50,060 bases of DNA. Origin: Nostoc indistinguendum CM1-VF10. Lineage in GTDB: Bacteria > Cyanobacteriota > Cyanobacteriia > Cyanobacteriales > Nostocaceae. Position numbers and translations under genes: made by a program. The DNA is taken from NCBI GenBank assembly GCA_019359215.1, contig JAHHHS010000052.1:1-50060 (forward strand). The letters run 5' to 3'. Below are positions 42,310 to 50,060 of the stretch, one piece after another. The notes beneath the pieces are model-generated. The model worked only from the letters and a program-made list of their open reading frames with translations, did no database searches and had not been told where the DNA came from. The first letter of the stretch is position 1; each line of letters starts with the position of its first letter.

Positions 42310-42940
42310 TGTAGACCTCCTGGATTTTTTCTAGGGCTGATGCCGTAACTACAATTTTGTCAGCGTGCAGTAAATCAAAAATATTTAGCTGGTCAGCTGC
42401 AATTAGTTTTAAATTTTCAATGTTGCGGGCTGACAAATAAACATTATCTGTATCCGCAATTTCAGACAGAATTAACAGGGACTTGCTTTCAGGTACTACT
42501 CCCCAACGGGCAAGCGCTGCCACTAAGTCTTTAGTCTTGGGGCGAGATAGCTCGCTGCTAAATTCTTCTACTACGATCAAGTCGTCAATGCGGCTTACAA
42601 ATGCTGTCCGCAGTGCTAAACGTCGCTCTTTGCGGTTCAACTTGAGGTTGAAGTCTCTGGGTTTTGGCCCAAAGATCACACCACCACCACGCCACAGTGG
42701 CGAACGAATAGAACCTGCACGAGCGCGACCAGTACCTTTTTGTCTCCAAGGTTTACGGCCACCGCCTCTAACTTCAGAACGAGTTTTTGTACTGGCATTT
42801 CCTTGACGAGCATTGGTCAATTGCCGTACTAAGGCGCGGTGCACAATATGAGACGCTGTTTCTTCCTTGGCAACGCGCAACTCGAAGGTCGTCTCGCCGA
42901 CCTGTTCTCCTTGCCAATTTTTAACTACGCTTTCAACCAT
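42302..42940 (-). CDS. rplD: 50S ribosomal protein uL4
   Basis: uL4 reaches into the peptide tunnel; in enterobacteria it also represses its own operon. ATG 42940 (MVESVVKNWQGEQVGETTFE) gives 212 residues. The long loop TRSEVRGGGRKPWRQKGTGR and the C-terminal domain LLILSEIADTDNVYLSARNI are visible. An in-frame ATG at 42970 adds a leader derived from repeat DNA and is less likely. Confidence 0.95.
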   Translation of the reverse strand: MVESVVKNWQGEQVGETTFELRVAKEETASHIVHRALVRQLTNARQGNASTKTRSEVRGGGRKPWRQKGTGRARAGSIRSPLWRGGGVIFGPKPRDFNLKLNRKERRLALRTAFVSRIDDLIVVEEFSSELSRPKTKDLVAALARWGVVPESKSLLILSEIADTDNVYLSARNIENLKLIAADQLNIFDLLHADKIVVTASALEKIQEVYSA

Positions 42941-42950
42941 TTTTATTATT

Positions 42951-43042
42951 TGTCCTTTGTCATTGGTCATTTGTCATTTGTCTTTATGCCATTTGTCTTT
43001 AGCCAATGACTAATGACTAATGACGTTTGACTAATGACTTTT
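42951..43042. repeat. Tandem repeat block, rplD-rplC gap
   Basis: TTTGTCATTGGTCATTTGTC units are followed by AATGACTAATGACTAATGAC units and end at the rplC stop, again as two imperfectly complementary halves. Confidence 0.85.
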
Positions 43043-43044
43043 GA

Positions 43045-43677
43045 CTATCCCACTACTTTTGCAGGCACAACACTTACCAGAGCACCTGGTTTCCCAGGAA
43101 TAGCTCCCTTAATTAGCAATAAGTTGCGTTCTGCATCAACTCGCACTATGGTCAGTTTGCGGATTGTGATGCGTTTACCACCTAAACGTCCTGCCATCCG
43201 CTTACCTGGATAGACACGACCTGGTGTTGTACCAGCACCAATAGAACCCGGCGCTCTGTGGTTTTTGGAACCGTGGGACATGGGCCCACGACCAAAGTTG
43301 TTGCGCTTTTGGTTTCCTGCAAAGCCGCGACCGATGCTTGTGCCGACTACATCGACAATTTGACCTGCACTAAAAATATCTGCTTTAATCTCTTGACCTA
43401 AAGCATAATCACCTGAACTTTCGGTGTGATATTCATTTAGGTGACGCAATGCTGGGGCAGATGATTTAGCTAAATGACCCAGTAGTGGTCTGTTCAGTGC
43501 CTTTGGTTTAACTTCGCCATAACCAACTTGAATGGCAAAGTAACCGTCGGTTTGTTTTGTTTTAACTTGTGTTACGGTGCATGGCCCTGCTTGAATGACA
43601 GTCACAGGAATGGCTACTCCTGCTTCGTCAAATATTTGAGTCATGCCCAGCTTGGTGCCGAGAATACCTACAGACAC
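43045..43677 (-). CDS. rplC: 50S ribosomal protein uL3
   Basis: uL3 begins large-subunit assembly and its loop reaches the peptidyl-transferase centre. The 210-residue protein has GILGTKLGMTQIFDEAGVAI, the central loop GRGFAGNQKRNNFGRGPMSH and GSKNHRAPGSIGAGTTPGRV. It is the first gene of the cluster; rpsJ, the usual first gene of the S10 operon, is not upstream in this window. Confidence 0.97.
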   Translation of the reverse strand: MSVGILGTKLGMTQIFDEAGVAIPVTVIQAGPCTVTQVKTKQTDGYFAIQVGYGEVKPKALNRPLLGHLAKSSAPALRHLNEYHTESSGDYALGQEIKADIFSAGQIVDVVGTSIGRGFAGNQKRNNFGRGPMSHGSKNHRAPGSIGAGTTPGRVYPGKRMAGRLGGKRITIRKLTIVRVDAERNLLLIKGAIPGKPGALVSVVPAKVVG

Positions 43678-44634
43678 AGTAACTGGTTCTCCTTTCTACT
43701 TGCTGACCTTGGAATTGGACTCTAAAGGACACGCTTTGTACGCATCAGTTTAGGCTGGATTAGCCTACGAAATTTGGATGGTTTAGTAAACCAGTCCAAA
43801 TGCTTTGGGACACAACAAACCGTGTCCGTACTGCTTGGTGAATCTGTTTAGCTTCACTCAATAGATCACCAGAACAGCTACAAGTCCCTTCCCGTTGGGA
43901 AGGAGTAACTTCTGGAATCAATGCAAGGCGCTACAGCTTTAAACTGTGTGCAGCAATGCTTTCGTCCAAGCAATTGCTCTGGCACTTTCTGGAGGCAGCG
44001 CTGTCGGCGGGTTTTCCGATATTGAGACGCCCATAAGATGGCTTCCCGGAGGCTGGCTACTGCCTTGTTGCAGTTGGACTTAAGCAGTTTTTACCGCCCA
44101 GTATCCGTTAACTGAGACTGACGTAATGCCATGAAACCACATTGCTGCTCAGTTTATACTTCCTTAAATACCTTAAACTATTGTTTAAGATTTTGCCTAC
44201 TTTTCAGAGGCACAGAAGTAAACTTACCCTGGAGCTTAGGATCGGCTTTGGTTGTTCGTGCATAAGCTCCATTGTTGACCTGAAAGCTTTCTTAGTTTAC
44301 CAGTCTATAGATCAATCTAATTTAGATTATCTAATCTAGATTGAGTTATCAGCTTATCATCCTAACACTACCTCAGAATGGCAGTAAGAAGGTAGCTTAA
44401 ATTGCGTTTTTAGTCACAATCTAATAATATAAATTATTTATTTATGTTTGTCTAGTAATTTATAGAGTTATTTTTGGGGAGTGGGGAGCAGGGGAGACAG
44501 AGGAGGCAGAATGCTAGGAAGAATAACTATCCCCCATGCCCAATGCCCCATGCCAAATGTCCAAAGAAAATGCTTTTAATCTATCGGTTCAGGGTAAATA
44601 ATAGAGATATCTAAGTGGGACAAGACGAAAATCT
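43678..44634. promoter_or_regulatory. Long divergent region between rplC and ndhN with a structured leader
   Basis: This 957-base gap must hold the main promoter of the ribosomal cluster and that of ndhN. The part next to rplC (43800-44110) is GC-richer than the rest. It has hairpins GGACAC...GTGTCC (43808-43827) and CTTCCC-GTT-GGGAAG (about 43889-43903), as expected of a structured mRNA leader. A 70-codon minus-strand open stretch at 43881-44090 has no start codon and was not called. Around 44312-44343, CAATCTA...TAGATTG encloses the palindrome AATCTAATTTAGATT, a possible operator. 44476-44565 is a G-rich then C-rich dispersed repeat. Confidence 0.4.
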
Positions 44635-45111
44635 ATGGCACTAATTACCACTGGCAACGGTTTAATCCGCGATTTGGAAAAATTTGGCGCTCTTGGAGTG
44701 TATGTACCTCTGGAAGGGGGTTATGAAGGTCGATATCAGCGCCGACTACGCGCAGCTGGCTATACTACCCTTCACATTACCGCCAGGGGACTGGGCGACG
44801 TAGCTGCGTATCTTACAAGAGTTCATGGAGTCAGACCTCCTCATCTTGGTAAAAAAAGTAATGGTAGTGGTGCGGCAGTAGGTTATGTATACTATTTACC
44901 CCCAGTTATCAATTCTCATCTAGAACAGCTACCACCAAAGTCAAAGGGGCTGGTTTTGTGGATTATTGAAGGGCATATTCTTTCCAATCAAGAACTTGAG
45001 TATTTAGCGAATTTGCCTCAGCTAGAACCACGAGTGAGAGTAGTGATTGAGAGAGGGGGCGATCGCGCTTTCCGTTGGACTTCTCTCGAAAAAACTCTGT
45101 TAGCTAGTTAG
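44635..45111 (+). CDS. ndhN: NDH-1 complex subunit N
   Basis: NdhN is a cyanobacterial/plastid-specific subunit of the thylakoid NDH-1 complex, used in respiration and cyclic electron flow. The 158-residue protein starts MALITTGNGLIRDLEKFGAL and has VYVPLEGGYEGRYQRRLRAA, ITARGLGDVAAYLTRVHGVR and WIIEGHILSNQELEYLANLP. The sequence is complete and of normal length. Its stop runs into a TAATGAC repeat. Confidence 0.95.
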   Translation: MALITTGNGLIRDLEKFGALGVYVPLEGGYEGRYQRRLRAAGYTTLHITARGLGDVAAYLTRVHGVRPPHLGKKSNGSGAAVGYVYYLPPVINSHLEQLPPKSKGLVLWIIEGHILSNQELEYLANLPQLEPRVRVVIERGGDRAFRWTSLEKTLLAS

Positions 45112-45157
45112 TCATTAGTCATTAGTCATTAGTCATTTGCTCATGACTAATGACTTA
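45108..45157. repeat. Tandem repeat block between ndhN and the acetyltransferase
   Basis: Units of AGTCATTAGTCATTAGTCAT are followed by TCATGACTAATGAC. The repeat supplies the stop codons of both convergent genes (TAG in each case). Confidence 0.8.
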
Positions 45158-45620
45158 ATTCAATCAGCATTTCAATAATGCTGAGTCGAAAGCCACAAGA
45201 TGCAAACAATCGCCGTGAAGCTTCGTTAATAACTGCTGTATCTAGACGAATTTGCTTAACGCCCATTTGATGAAAGCGTTCAACAGTTAGCATTACCATC
45301 TGCCGCGCAATTCCGTTTTGGCGATATTCCGGCTCAACCCAGATATCGTGAATAAAAGCAAATTCCTGTAACCGATAAATTGGTATTTCTCGCTCAATCG
45401 TTGCCACCAGAAAAGCTACAAGTTGCCCTTCATCTTCAGATACTAGAAATATGCTGCGTTCGCTATTTGTCAACCGTGTCAACCATTGTTCATAGCGCTG
45501 TTCTGGATTCGGCAGAAAACCATACTTAGCGGAATCCCAAGACTCGTGCAAAGCACAAATTTTGGCAACCATTGGTAAAACTGCGGGTACGTCAGCTTTT
45601 GTAGCAGGGCGGATCGACAT
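45147..45620 (-). CDS. GNAT-family N-acetyltransferase
   Basis: The 157-residue protein has the GNAT fold: an N-terminal MSIRPATKADVPAVLPMVAK, the central AFIHDIWVEPEYRQNGIARQ with the acetyl-CoA-binding Q/RxxGxA motif, and the end VINEASRRLFASCGFRLSII. It acetylates an amine that cannot be named from sequence. The last residues, LSH, and the stop lie in the repeat block. The ABC-2 permease is its upstream neighbour on the same strand (53-base gap). Confidence 0.88.
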   Translation of the reverse strand: MSIRPATKADVPAVLPMVAKICALHESWDSAKYGFLPNPEQRYEQWLTRLTNSERSIFLVSEDEGQLVAFLVATIEREIPIYRLQEFAFIHDIWVEPEYRQNGIARQMVMLTVERFHQMGVKQIRLDTAVINEASRRLFASCGFRLSIIEMLIELSH

Positions 45621-45673
45621 AAGTTCTGGAATTTGTTGCAGAAACAGTTAAAGCATAGGTTGTAATCAAGGCT

Positions 45674-46504
45674 TTAATCTTGTTGGTGAGCGAATTTATA
45701 AGCACCCCACAGTGAAAGTGCGATCGCAATCATCAGCAAAATCGGTATGCTGTACCAAGGAAACTGGGATAAGGGTAAATGAGCAACTGCACGCAGTCCG
45801 ATGCTGGCATAGGTTAAGGGTAATAGGTAAACGACGACTTTCAGGGCAGCTGGTAATGTACCAGGATCAAAGAAGGTTGCCCCTAAGAAAGACATAGGGA
45901 TAATTATAAAGTTGTTGTAGAGTCCGACTGATTCAAGCGATCGCACACTCAACCCCACAATTACCCCCAACCCAGCAAATACAGAACAATTCAGTATCAC
46001 CAACAGTAAAAATAGCGGGTTAAGAAAATTCCAGTTTCCTGTCAATAATACCGCTACCAAAATCACGGAACCAGATGTCATCAACCCTCGTACTACTCCC
46101 GCCAGCATTTTTCCGATATGCAACGCTAAGGGGTGTATGGGAGTTAACAATAATTCCTCGAAGGTTTTAGTAAATAATCTATCTCCACAAATCGAAAATG
46201 TCGTTCCACCAAAACTAATCGTCATCGACGATAGCGCCACCATCCCCGGTAATATGAATTCTAAATAGTTGTTATAATTACCACTAATCCCTGATCCGGG
46301 TTTGATGGAACTACCTAAACCCAAGCCAAAAGCTAAAATATATATCAGTGGGGATATTAAGCCTGATGCAGCAATTTGTACGATTCTGACACGTAAATCT
46401 AACCAATCTCCCCAAAAAATAGTCAGACTATCAGCTAGAAGGATTTGAAGTTGTGAAGTTTTGAACTTCTTGCTTGTTGAGAATAACGCTCTTTGAGATG
46501 CCAC
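45674..46504 (-). CDS. ABC-2-type transporter permease without adjacent ATPase
   Basis: The 276-residue protein has six predicted membrane helices of the ABC-2 fold, among them RIVQIAASGLISPLIYILAF, GLMTSGSVILVAVLLTGNWN and NNFIIIPMSFLGATFFDPGT. The PGMVALSSMTISFGGTTFSI region is typical of polysaccharide or drug ABC-2 exporters. Its ATPase partner is usually next door but is not found on either side here. The substrate is unknown. Confidence 0.85.
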   Translation of the reverse strand: MASQRALFSTSKKFKTSQLQILLADSLTIFWGDWLDLRVRIVQIAASGLISPLIYILAFGLGLGSSIKPGSGISGNYNNYLEFILPGMVALSSMTISFGGTTFSICGDRLFTKTFEELLLTPIHPLALHIGKMLAGVVRGLMTSGSVILVAVLLTGNWNFLNPLFLLLVILNCSVFAGLGVIVGLSVRSLESVGLYNNFIIIPMSFLGATFFDPGTLPAALKVVVYLLPLTYASIGLRAVAHLPLSQFPWYSIPILLMIAIALSLWGAYKFAHQQD

Positions 46505-47280
46505 TTGCTTCTAATTAATTATTAAAACTTACTTAAATTTTAATTTACATTGTTTGACATATAGCGCTTCCGATTCAGATGCAGTACAACATTACGTCGC
46601 CAGGCGTAGGGACACGGCAATGCCGTTTCCTTACGGGTGTACCTCACGTAAACCAGAACCACCATGTTAATTACTAGGGGTAAGGAAAATATCTAATAAG
46701 AATACAAAACATTTGTCTTGGAAGTTATAAGCACAGGTTTCCTCCGCTCAGACTTTCCGCAAAATTACGAATAAAAAGCTAGATAATCCAAGCATTCTGA
46801 CTGCATCATTTGTGAAAATTGAATCAAGCCGAGCTATCATAGATATCAAAAATATGCTATTCTATTACTGGTTAATAAAATATAAAAGTTTAAAGATGGT
46901 TACTTTGTGACTTCCATGTGAAGTAGCACAAAGGTAATAAAAATTCGTTAAATTGGTAAATAAATAAAAATACTCACCAATTCTTTAAGATGGAAACAAG
47001 AACCGAAAAGGTTGAAATTCTGTCCATATATCTAGATAAGTTTTTATAGCGGTTCTTGGTTGAGTGGGGTAAAAGAACTCCACCCCCAATCCCCTGCCTG
47101 CAAGCGAGGAGTTTGATCTGATGTACCTCAGGTGATTATGAAGCGTTATATTTTTATCATTTAATGAAGAATACTACCCCCAAACTTGCAGACAATTACA
47201 GTCAAGAATAGGCATACTGAAAGAGGGAGAAAACTCTAGACCACTCCCTGCCAAATCGGCGTGAAGGTGATTAAGCAACA
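46505..47280. other. Intergenic region with dispersed repeats
   Basis: A 776-base gap between divergent genes. Near 46613-46640 a GTAGGGACACGGCAATGCCG unit forms an imperfect hairpin of a type common in Nostoc. A TATAGCGGTTCTTGGTTGAG unit at 47047-47066 is another dispersed type. The middle (46800-47030) is AT-rich and carries no supported open frame. Promoters of both flanking genes must lie here but were not pinned down. Confidence 0.4.
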
Positions 47281-47820
47281 ATGAGACGTAAACCCACTGG
47301 TAGATCGGCTACTACTTCTAAACCCTCTATTTTTCAATCCCCAATGTTTAACCTCTTCACCATCGCAATTATGGGAGGGGTGTTGATTTTAGGAATTGGA
47401 ATTGGCATTGCTTTTAGTTCTACAACCACTTTGGCGCCATCAAATGTGGCTTCTCGTGAATTCATTGATTTGAAAGCACCTAACCCTGAGATTTGTGTGC
47501 AGTACGGAGCCAGCGCGATGGTGATGGACGCTAGATTGTTCGTCACTCTCAATCCATTCAATGTCTATGTTGCCCAACCCAGTATGCGTCCTGGATGTGT
47601 GATCCGACAAAATAACTGGGCGCTTTTAGAGAACCGTAAGCTGGTGACATCCGATCAGGTAAGAGATTGCAAAAATCGCCTGAATACCTTTGGATTCACA
47701 GGTAACTTGGACAGTGGCCAACCTGATATTAGGTGTATATATCAAAATGAAGCTGCTCAAAACTTCTTTACGGCTCAACCAGGAGCAGTTGGAACACCTC
47801 AGGAAACTGATAGATTTTAG
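47281..47820 (+). CDS. DUF3172 single-helix membrane protein
   Basis: The 179-residue protein has a short Lys/Arg-rich cytoplasmic start (MRRKPTGRSATTSKPSIFQS) and one membrane helix (FTIAIMGGVLILGIGIGIAF). A soluble domain outside the membrane contains CVQYGASAMVMDARLFVTLN and MRPGCVIRQNNWALLENRKL. Conserved cysteines (about five) may form disulfides. The family is conserved in cyanobacteria and its function is unknown. Confidence 0.8.
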   Translation: MRRKPTGRSATTSKPSIFQSPMFNLFTIAIMGGVLILGIGIGIAFSSTTTLAPSNVASREFIDLKAPNPEICVQYGASAMVMDARLFVTLNPFNVYVAQPSMRPGCVIRQNNWALLENRKLVTSDQVRDCKNRLNTFGFTGNLDSGQPDIRCIYQNEAAQNFFTAQPGAVGTPQETDRF

Positions 47821-47910
47821 ATTTGGGAATAGGGAATGGGGCATTGGGCATTAGTTATTCTTCTGCCTCTGCTTCCCCTGCTCCCTCATCCCCCCATTCC
47901 CTACTCCCCA
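47821..47910. terminator. G-rich/C-rich inverted repeat between convergent genes
   Basis: GGGAATAGGGAATGGGGCAT at 47825-47844 is nearly the reverse complement of the CCCCCCATTCCCTACTCCCC run near 47890-47909. The resulting hairpin of about 20 imperfect base pairs lies between two converging genes and could end transcription from both sides. It is also a dispersed repeat type. Confidence 0.55.
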
Positions 47911-48771
47911 CTATTTATTTTTAGGAAGGGGTTGACCAAACTCTATCACCTGGGGATTGGGAGCATTAGGGATTGTTGGAACTGGGAATTCCGACATACC
48001 GAAAGGAGGAATGTTATTCAAGTTACCGCGTTGATTTGGGAAAGACGGAGGGGGAAGAATCAAACTAGGTTGTTGAGAGGATGTATTAGAAGTTAGGGGA
48101 GGAACAGTGACAAAAGGCTGTCCTGAGTTAGTAGTAATTGTTGAGGGCAGTTCATTGGATGGAGGCGGAACTGTAAGTAAGGGTGGTTGTGAATTAGTAG
48201 TGGTTATCGGTGGGTTACTAGGCAGCTTTTGGGGTGTTTGAGGTTGTTTCTTGAGTGAAGGTTGGGAGTTTCCTGGTTTCACGGCAGTAGTTTTACCAGA
48301 AATAACCGGACGAAACACCCAGCGAGTAGAGTTTTTTCGGGAAACGGGTTGCAGTTGTACCTTTTTAGGATTAAAAACAGTCCCTGGTGCTAAGTCTAGG
48401 ACAATGCGTGTGTCGTTCTCGTTCAATTGAGAAACGCGAATAGTTTTGATTGCTCCAGAATAATTTTGTTGTGTTGTAACTTTGCCCAACTTAGTATTCG
48501 GTAAATCTACAACAAGCCGAGAGGGTTCGGTAAGGTAGAAATAACGAGGGGTTGTGCCTGCTGAGAGCGTGATTTCGAGTTGCTGTGTTTTGGGGGAAAA
48601 ACGCCAATTATCTAGCTTTGCCACTGGTGTAGCAGCAGTAGTGCAAGTATCGAGGGCGATCGCTGCACAAAAGCCTAATAGACTGATGCTAAATAGCTGC
48701 TTGCGCCATTGGTAGAATTGCCTAGTCTTTAATCCCTGATCCATTCTTTTTATTTGCTCCATGAAACCCAT
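47911..48771 (-). CDS. AMIN-domain envelope protein
   Basis: The 286-residue protein has an N-terminal signal or anchor (QLFSISLLGFCAAIALDTCT). An AMIN domain follows (VAKLDNWRFSPKTQQLEITL, RYFYLTEPSRLVVDLPNTKL, NENDTRIVLDLAPGTVFNPK). A long Pro, Ser and Thr rich tail with repeated LLTVPPPSNELPS / FVTVPPLTSNTSS units ends the protein. AMIN domains target periplasmic proteins to peptidoglycan or secretin complexes. No amidase domain follows, so it is probably a structural or scaffold protein. Confidence 0.85.
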   Translation of the reverse strand: MGFMEQIKRMDQGLKTRQFYQWRKQLFSISLLGFCAAIALDTCTTAATPVAKLDNWRFSPKTQQLEITLSAGTTPRYFYLTEPSRLVVDLPNTKLGKVTTQQNYSGAIKTIRVSQLNENDTRIVLDLAPGTVFNPKKVQLQPVSRKNSTRWVFRPVISGKTTAVKPGNSQPSLKKQPQTPQKLPSNPPITTTNSQPPLLTVPPPSNELPSTITTNSGQPFVTVPPLTSNTSSQQPSLILPPPSFPNQRGNLNNIPPFGMSEFPVPTIPNAPNPQVIEFGQPLPKNK

Positions 48772-49298
48772 ACAATGCGCTCACATTGCTGTTTAATTCG
48801 CCCTTCGAATTTCTACTCTCCACTCCCTAATTCAATTATCTTTTTCGGGCGAAGAATATTACAAAGGATTGATCTGCCAACTTTTCCACATAAATTTAAC
48901 TGTTGATTTCTGAAGATGCCTGCCAGAGAGTGCTTTTCGTTAGTATGGGCGTTAGCGTTTGCCGATAATACAGAGATATTTAAGTAAATACCCGATTGTT
49001 GAATGTTTAACGTCAGGTTATCCGATTTTTCCCAGTTCGGCAAATTATCGGGACGGGGTTATATCATGTCTGCTTGATTACTTATTAAACCTTAGGAACC
49101 CCACCCCGCCAAAGCTACGCTTTGTATCCCCTCCTCGCTTACGGGGAGGGGTATAATAATTGTAGTTAGCATAACTAATTATGCGGGCATAATATTAGAC
49201 GATACCAACCGTTAATTCGAGGAGGAGCCTTGAGTTGGATAGCTAGTTGATGCCCCTACTAGGTGAAAACAAATTGAATATTTCAAGGATTTGAGGTT
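48772..49298. other. Intergenic region with a dispersed hairpin repeat
   Basis: This 527-base gap holds a repeat at about 49078-49156, reading CCCCACCCCGCCAAAGCTAC and ending CTTACGGGGAGGGG, of the type scattered in Nostoc genomes. The rest is AT-rich with no supported gene. Part may be the promoter of the AMIN-domain gene. Confidence 0.45.
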
Positions 49299-49733
49299 TT
49301 ACAACCATTCCCCACCGCGAAAACGCCAACGGGGAAAGATAATTCGCATCAGGCTTTGTGAACTAATAAAAACTGCTAGCCACACGACGCTATAGTGTAA
49401 TAAAAAAACTGCTAACGGTAGTTCTTCTTTAGGTAAAGGTATTGGTAAAAAGCCAAACAGTTTTATTCCACAGAACACAAATACTAATTCCCATATACCA
49501 GCTAAAAGTTGATAAGCTGCTGGCCAATCTCTGTTCCATCGGAATTTTTGGAGATAATTATAAAGTGCATCCCAACCTAAGCCAAAGATGGCAACATAAC
49601 CAAGTATCCAAAAATAAACTGAGTTAGTACTAAAACCAATCAAACCCATTGCAAAAGGCAAAGACACAATTACGCCCACCGTCGCAAGTAATAATAATCG
49701 AGTTTGCCAACGACCAAATAAAGTTGGTGTCAT
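49299..49733 (-). CDS. Small polytopic membrane protein of unknown function
   Basis: The 144-residue protein has about four hydrophobic helices (LLLLATVGVIVSLPFAMGLI, VYFWILGYVAIFGLGWDALY, LLAGIWELVFVFCGIKLFGF, AVFLLHYSVVWLAVFISSQS). It ends in the basic LMRIIFPRWRFRGGEWL. No transport or enzyme motif is seen. It is probably a conserved cyanobacterial membrane protein. Confidence 0.65.
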   Translation of the reverse strand: MTPTLFGRWQTRLLLLATVGVIVSLPFAMGLIGFSTNSVYFWILGYVAIFGLGWDALYNYLQKFRWNRDWPAAYQLLAGIWELVFVFCGIKLFGFLPIPLPKEELPLAVFLLHYSVVWLAVFISSQSLMRIIFPRWRFRGGEWL

Positions 49734-49826
49734 AAAAGTACTGAATATAAAATAGGGAAAAGATGGATTTAAAAATTTAGCACTATTTTAGTGCTTTTTG
49801 TAAGGATGGGAAATAAGAGAATATTA

Positions 49827-50060
49827 GAGGTTGTTTGAAAAGTTTTTAGAGGTCAAAAATTATGCTAAACGCCTCACCATGATACGGATCATGGCAATAT
49901 AAATAAAAGTCTCCGATGTTTCAGGTAGTAATATCATAATCTCGAACCAATCGGCGACATCCCATCAACCAACCAAAAGTGCGCTCCACCACCCAACGTT
50001 TTTTGAGCAAAACAAAACATGAAGGTTTGCTCTGGGCGCAACACCACCTGCACAATCCAA
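49827..50060 (-). mobile_element. IS5-like insertion sequence, broken, running off the window
   Basis: The terminal GAGGTTGTTTGAAAAGT lies at 49827-49843. Inside it, the minus strand encodes a transposase C-terminus with the DDE-type signature KKRWVVERTFGWLMGCRRLV. Near 49930-49940 the frame shifts; the next frame gives LPETSETFIYIAMIRIMVRR and stops at 49860-49862. Upstream of FVLLKKRW, near 50005-50025, another frame (WIVQVVLRPEQT) fits the family, so a second indel is likely. The element is therefore inactive here. Confidence 0.8.

Noticed and set aside
43881..44090. A 70-codon open stretch on the minus strand upstream of rplC, with protein-like Arg-rich segments
   Set aside because: It has no ATG, GTG or TTG near its beginning and no ribosome-binding site, and lies in what should be the rplC leader.

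Overview
The window is chromosomal DNA of a filamentous, Nostoc-like (Nostocales) cyanobacterium. The signs are very frequent GCGATCGC (HIP1) octamers, heptameric short tandem repeats of the TAATGAC / TTTGTCA type in many gaps, an NdhN gene (subunit of the cyanobacterial/plastid NDH-1 complex), a DUF3172-type protein, an AMIN-domain protein, and a cyanobacterial ribosomal superoperon without rpmD or rpsN. No tRNA, rRNA or CRISPR array was seen.

Layout. 1-3768 is a decayed region: the end of an insertion sequence cuts a sensor kinase, beside a response regulator with an in-frame stop, a frameshifted histidine kinase and a deleted glycosyltransferase. 3769-8190 holds an intact MsbA-like ABC exporter, an APH-fold phosphotransferase and a porin without an SLH domain. 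8309-11056 has a WcaI-like glycosyltransferase divergent from a solitary C5 cytosine methyltransferase. 11227-16123 carries deoC, recO (with a repeat-derived insert), an MFS permease and another GT4 glycosyltransferase. 16237-17095 is a broken PIN toxin/antitoxin pair next to another gene fragment. 17129-21777 carries a secreted metalloprotease, secG, gpmI and an ABC-F ATPase on the minus strand. 21938-25637 is accessory: broken Rpn-type nuclease genes, an unknown pseudogene, two unknown ORFs, and an XRE regulator whose small downstream partner gene is interrupted by a 103-bp MITE.

25647-43677 is one long minus-strand cluster. Read in transcription order it runs rplC-rplD-rplW-rplB-rpsS-rplV-rpsC-rplP-rpmC-rpsQ-rplN-rplX-rplE-rpsH-rplF-rplR-rpsE-rplO-secY-adk-infA-rpmJ-rpsM-rpsK-rpoA-rplQ-truA-rplM-rpsI-rpmE-prfA. 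It supplies ribosomal proteins, the translocon channel, RNA polymerase alpha, IF-1, RF1 and a tRNA pseudouridine synthase. Tandem-repeat blocks sit in at least ten of its gaps. 44635-49733 carries ndhN, a GNAT acetyltransferase, an ABC-2 permease without its ATPase, DUF3172, AMIN-domain and small membrane proteins. The window ends in a broken IS5-like transposase.

The main theme is the contrast between about forty intact housekeeping genes and about ten accessory genes disabled by single stops, small indels, deletions or mobile elements. That pattern fits genome erosion better than random sequencing error. The cleanest single event is the MITE at 24434-24536: removing it with one copy of its TTA duplication restores a 54-codon reading frame.
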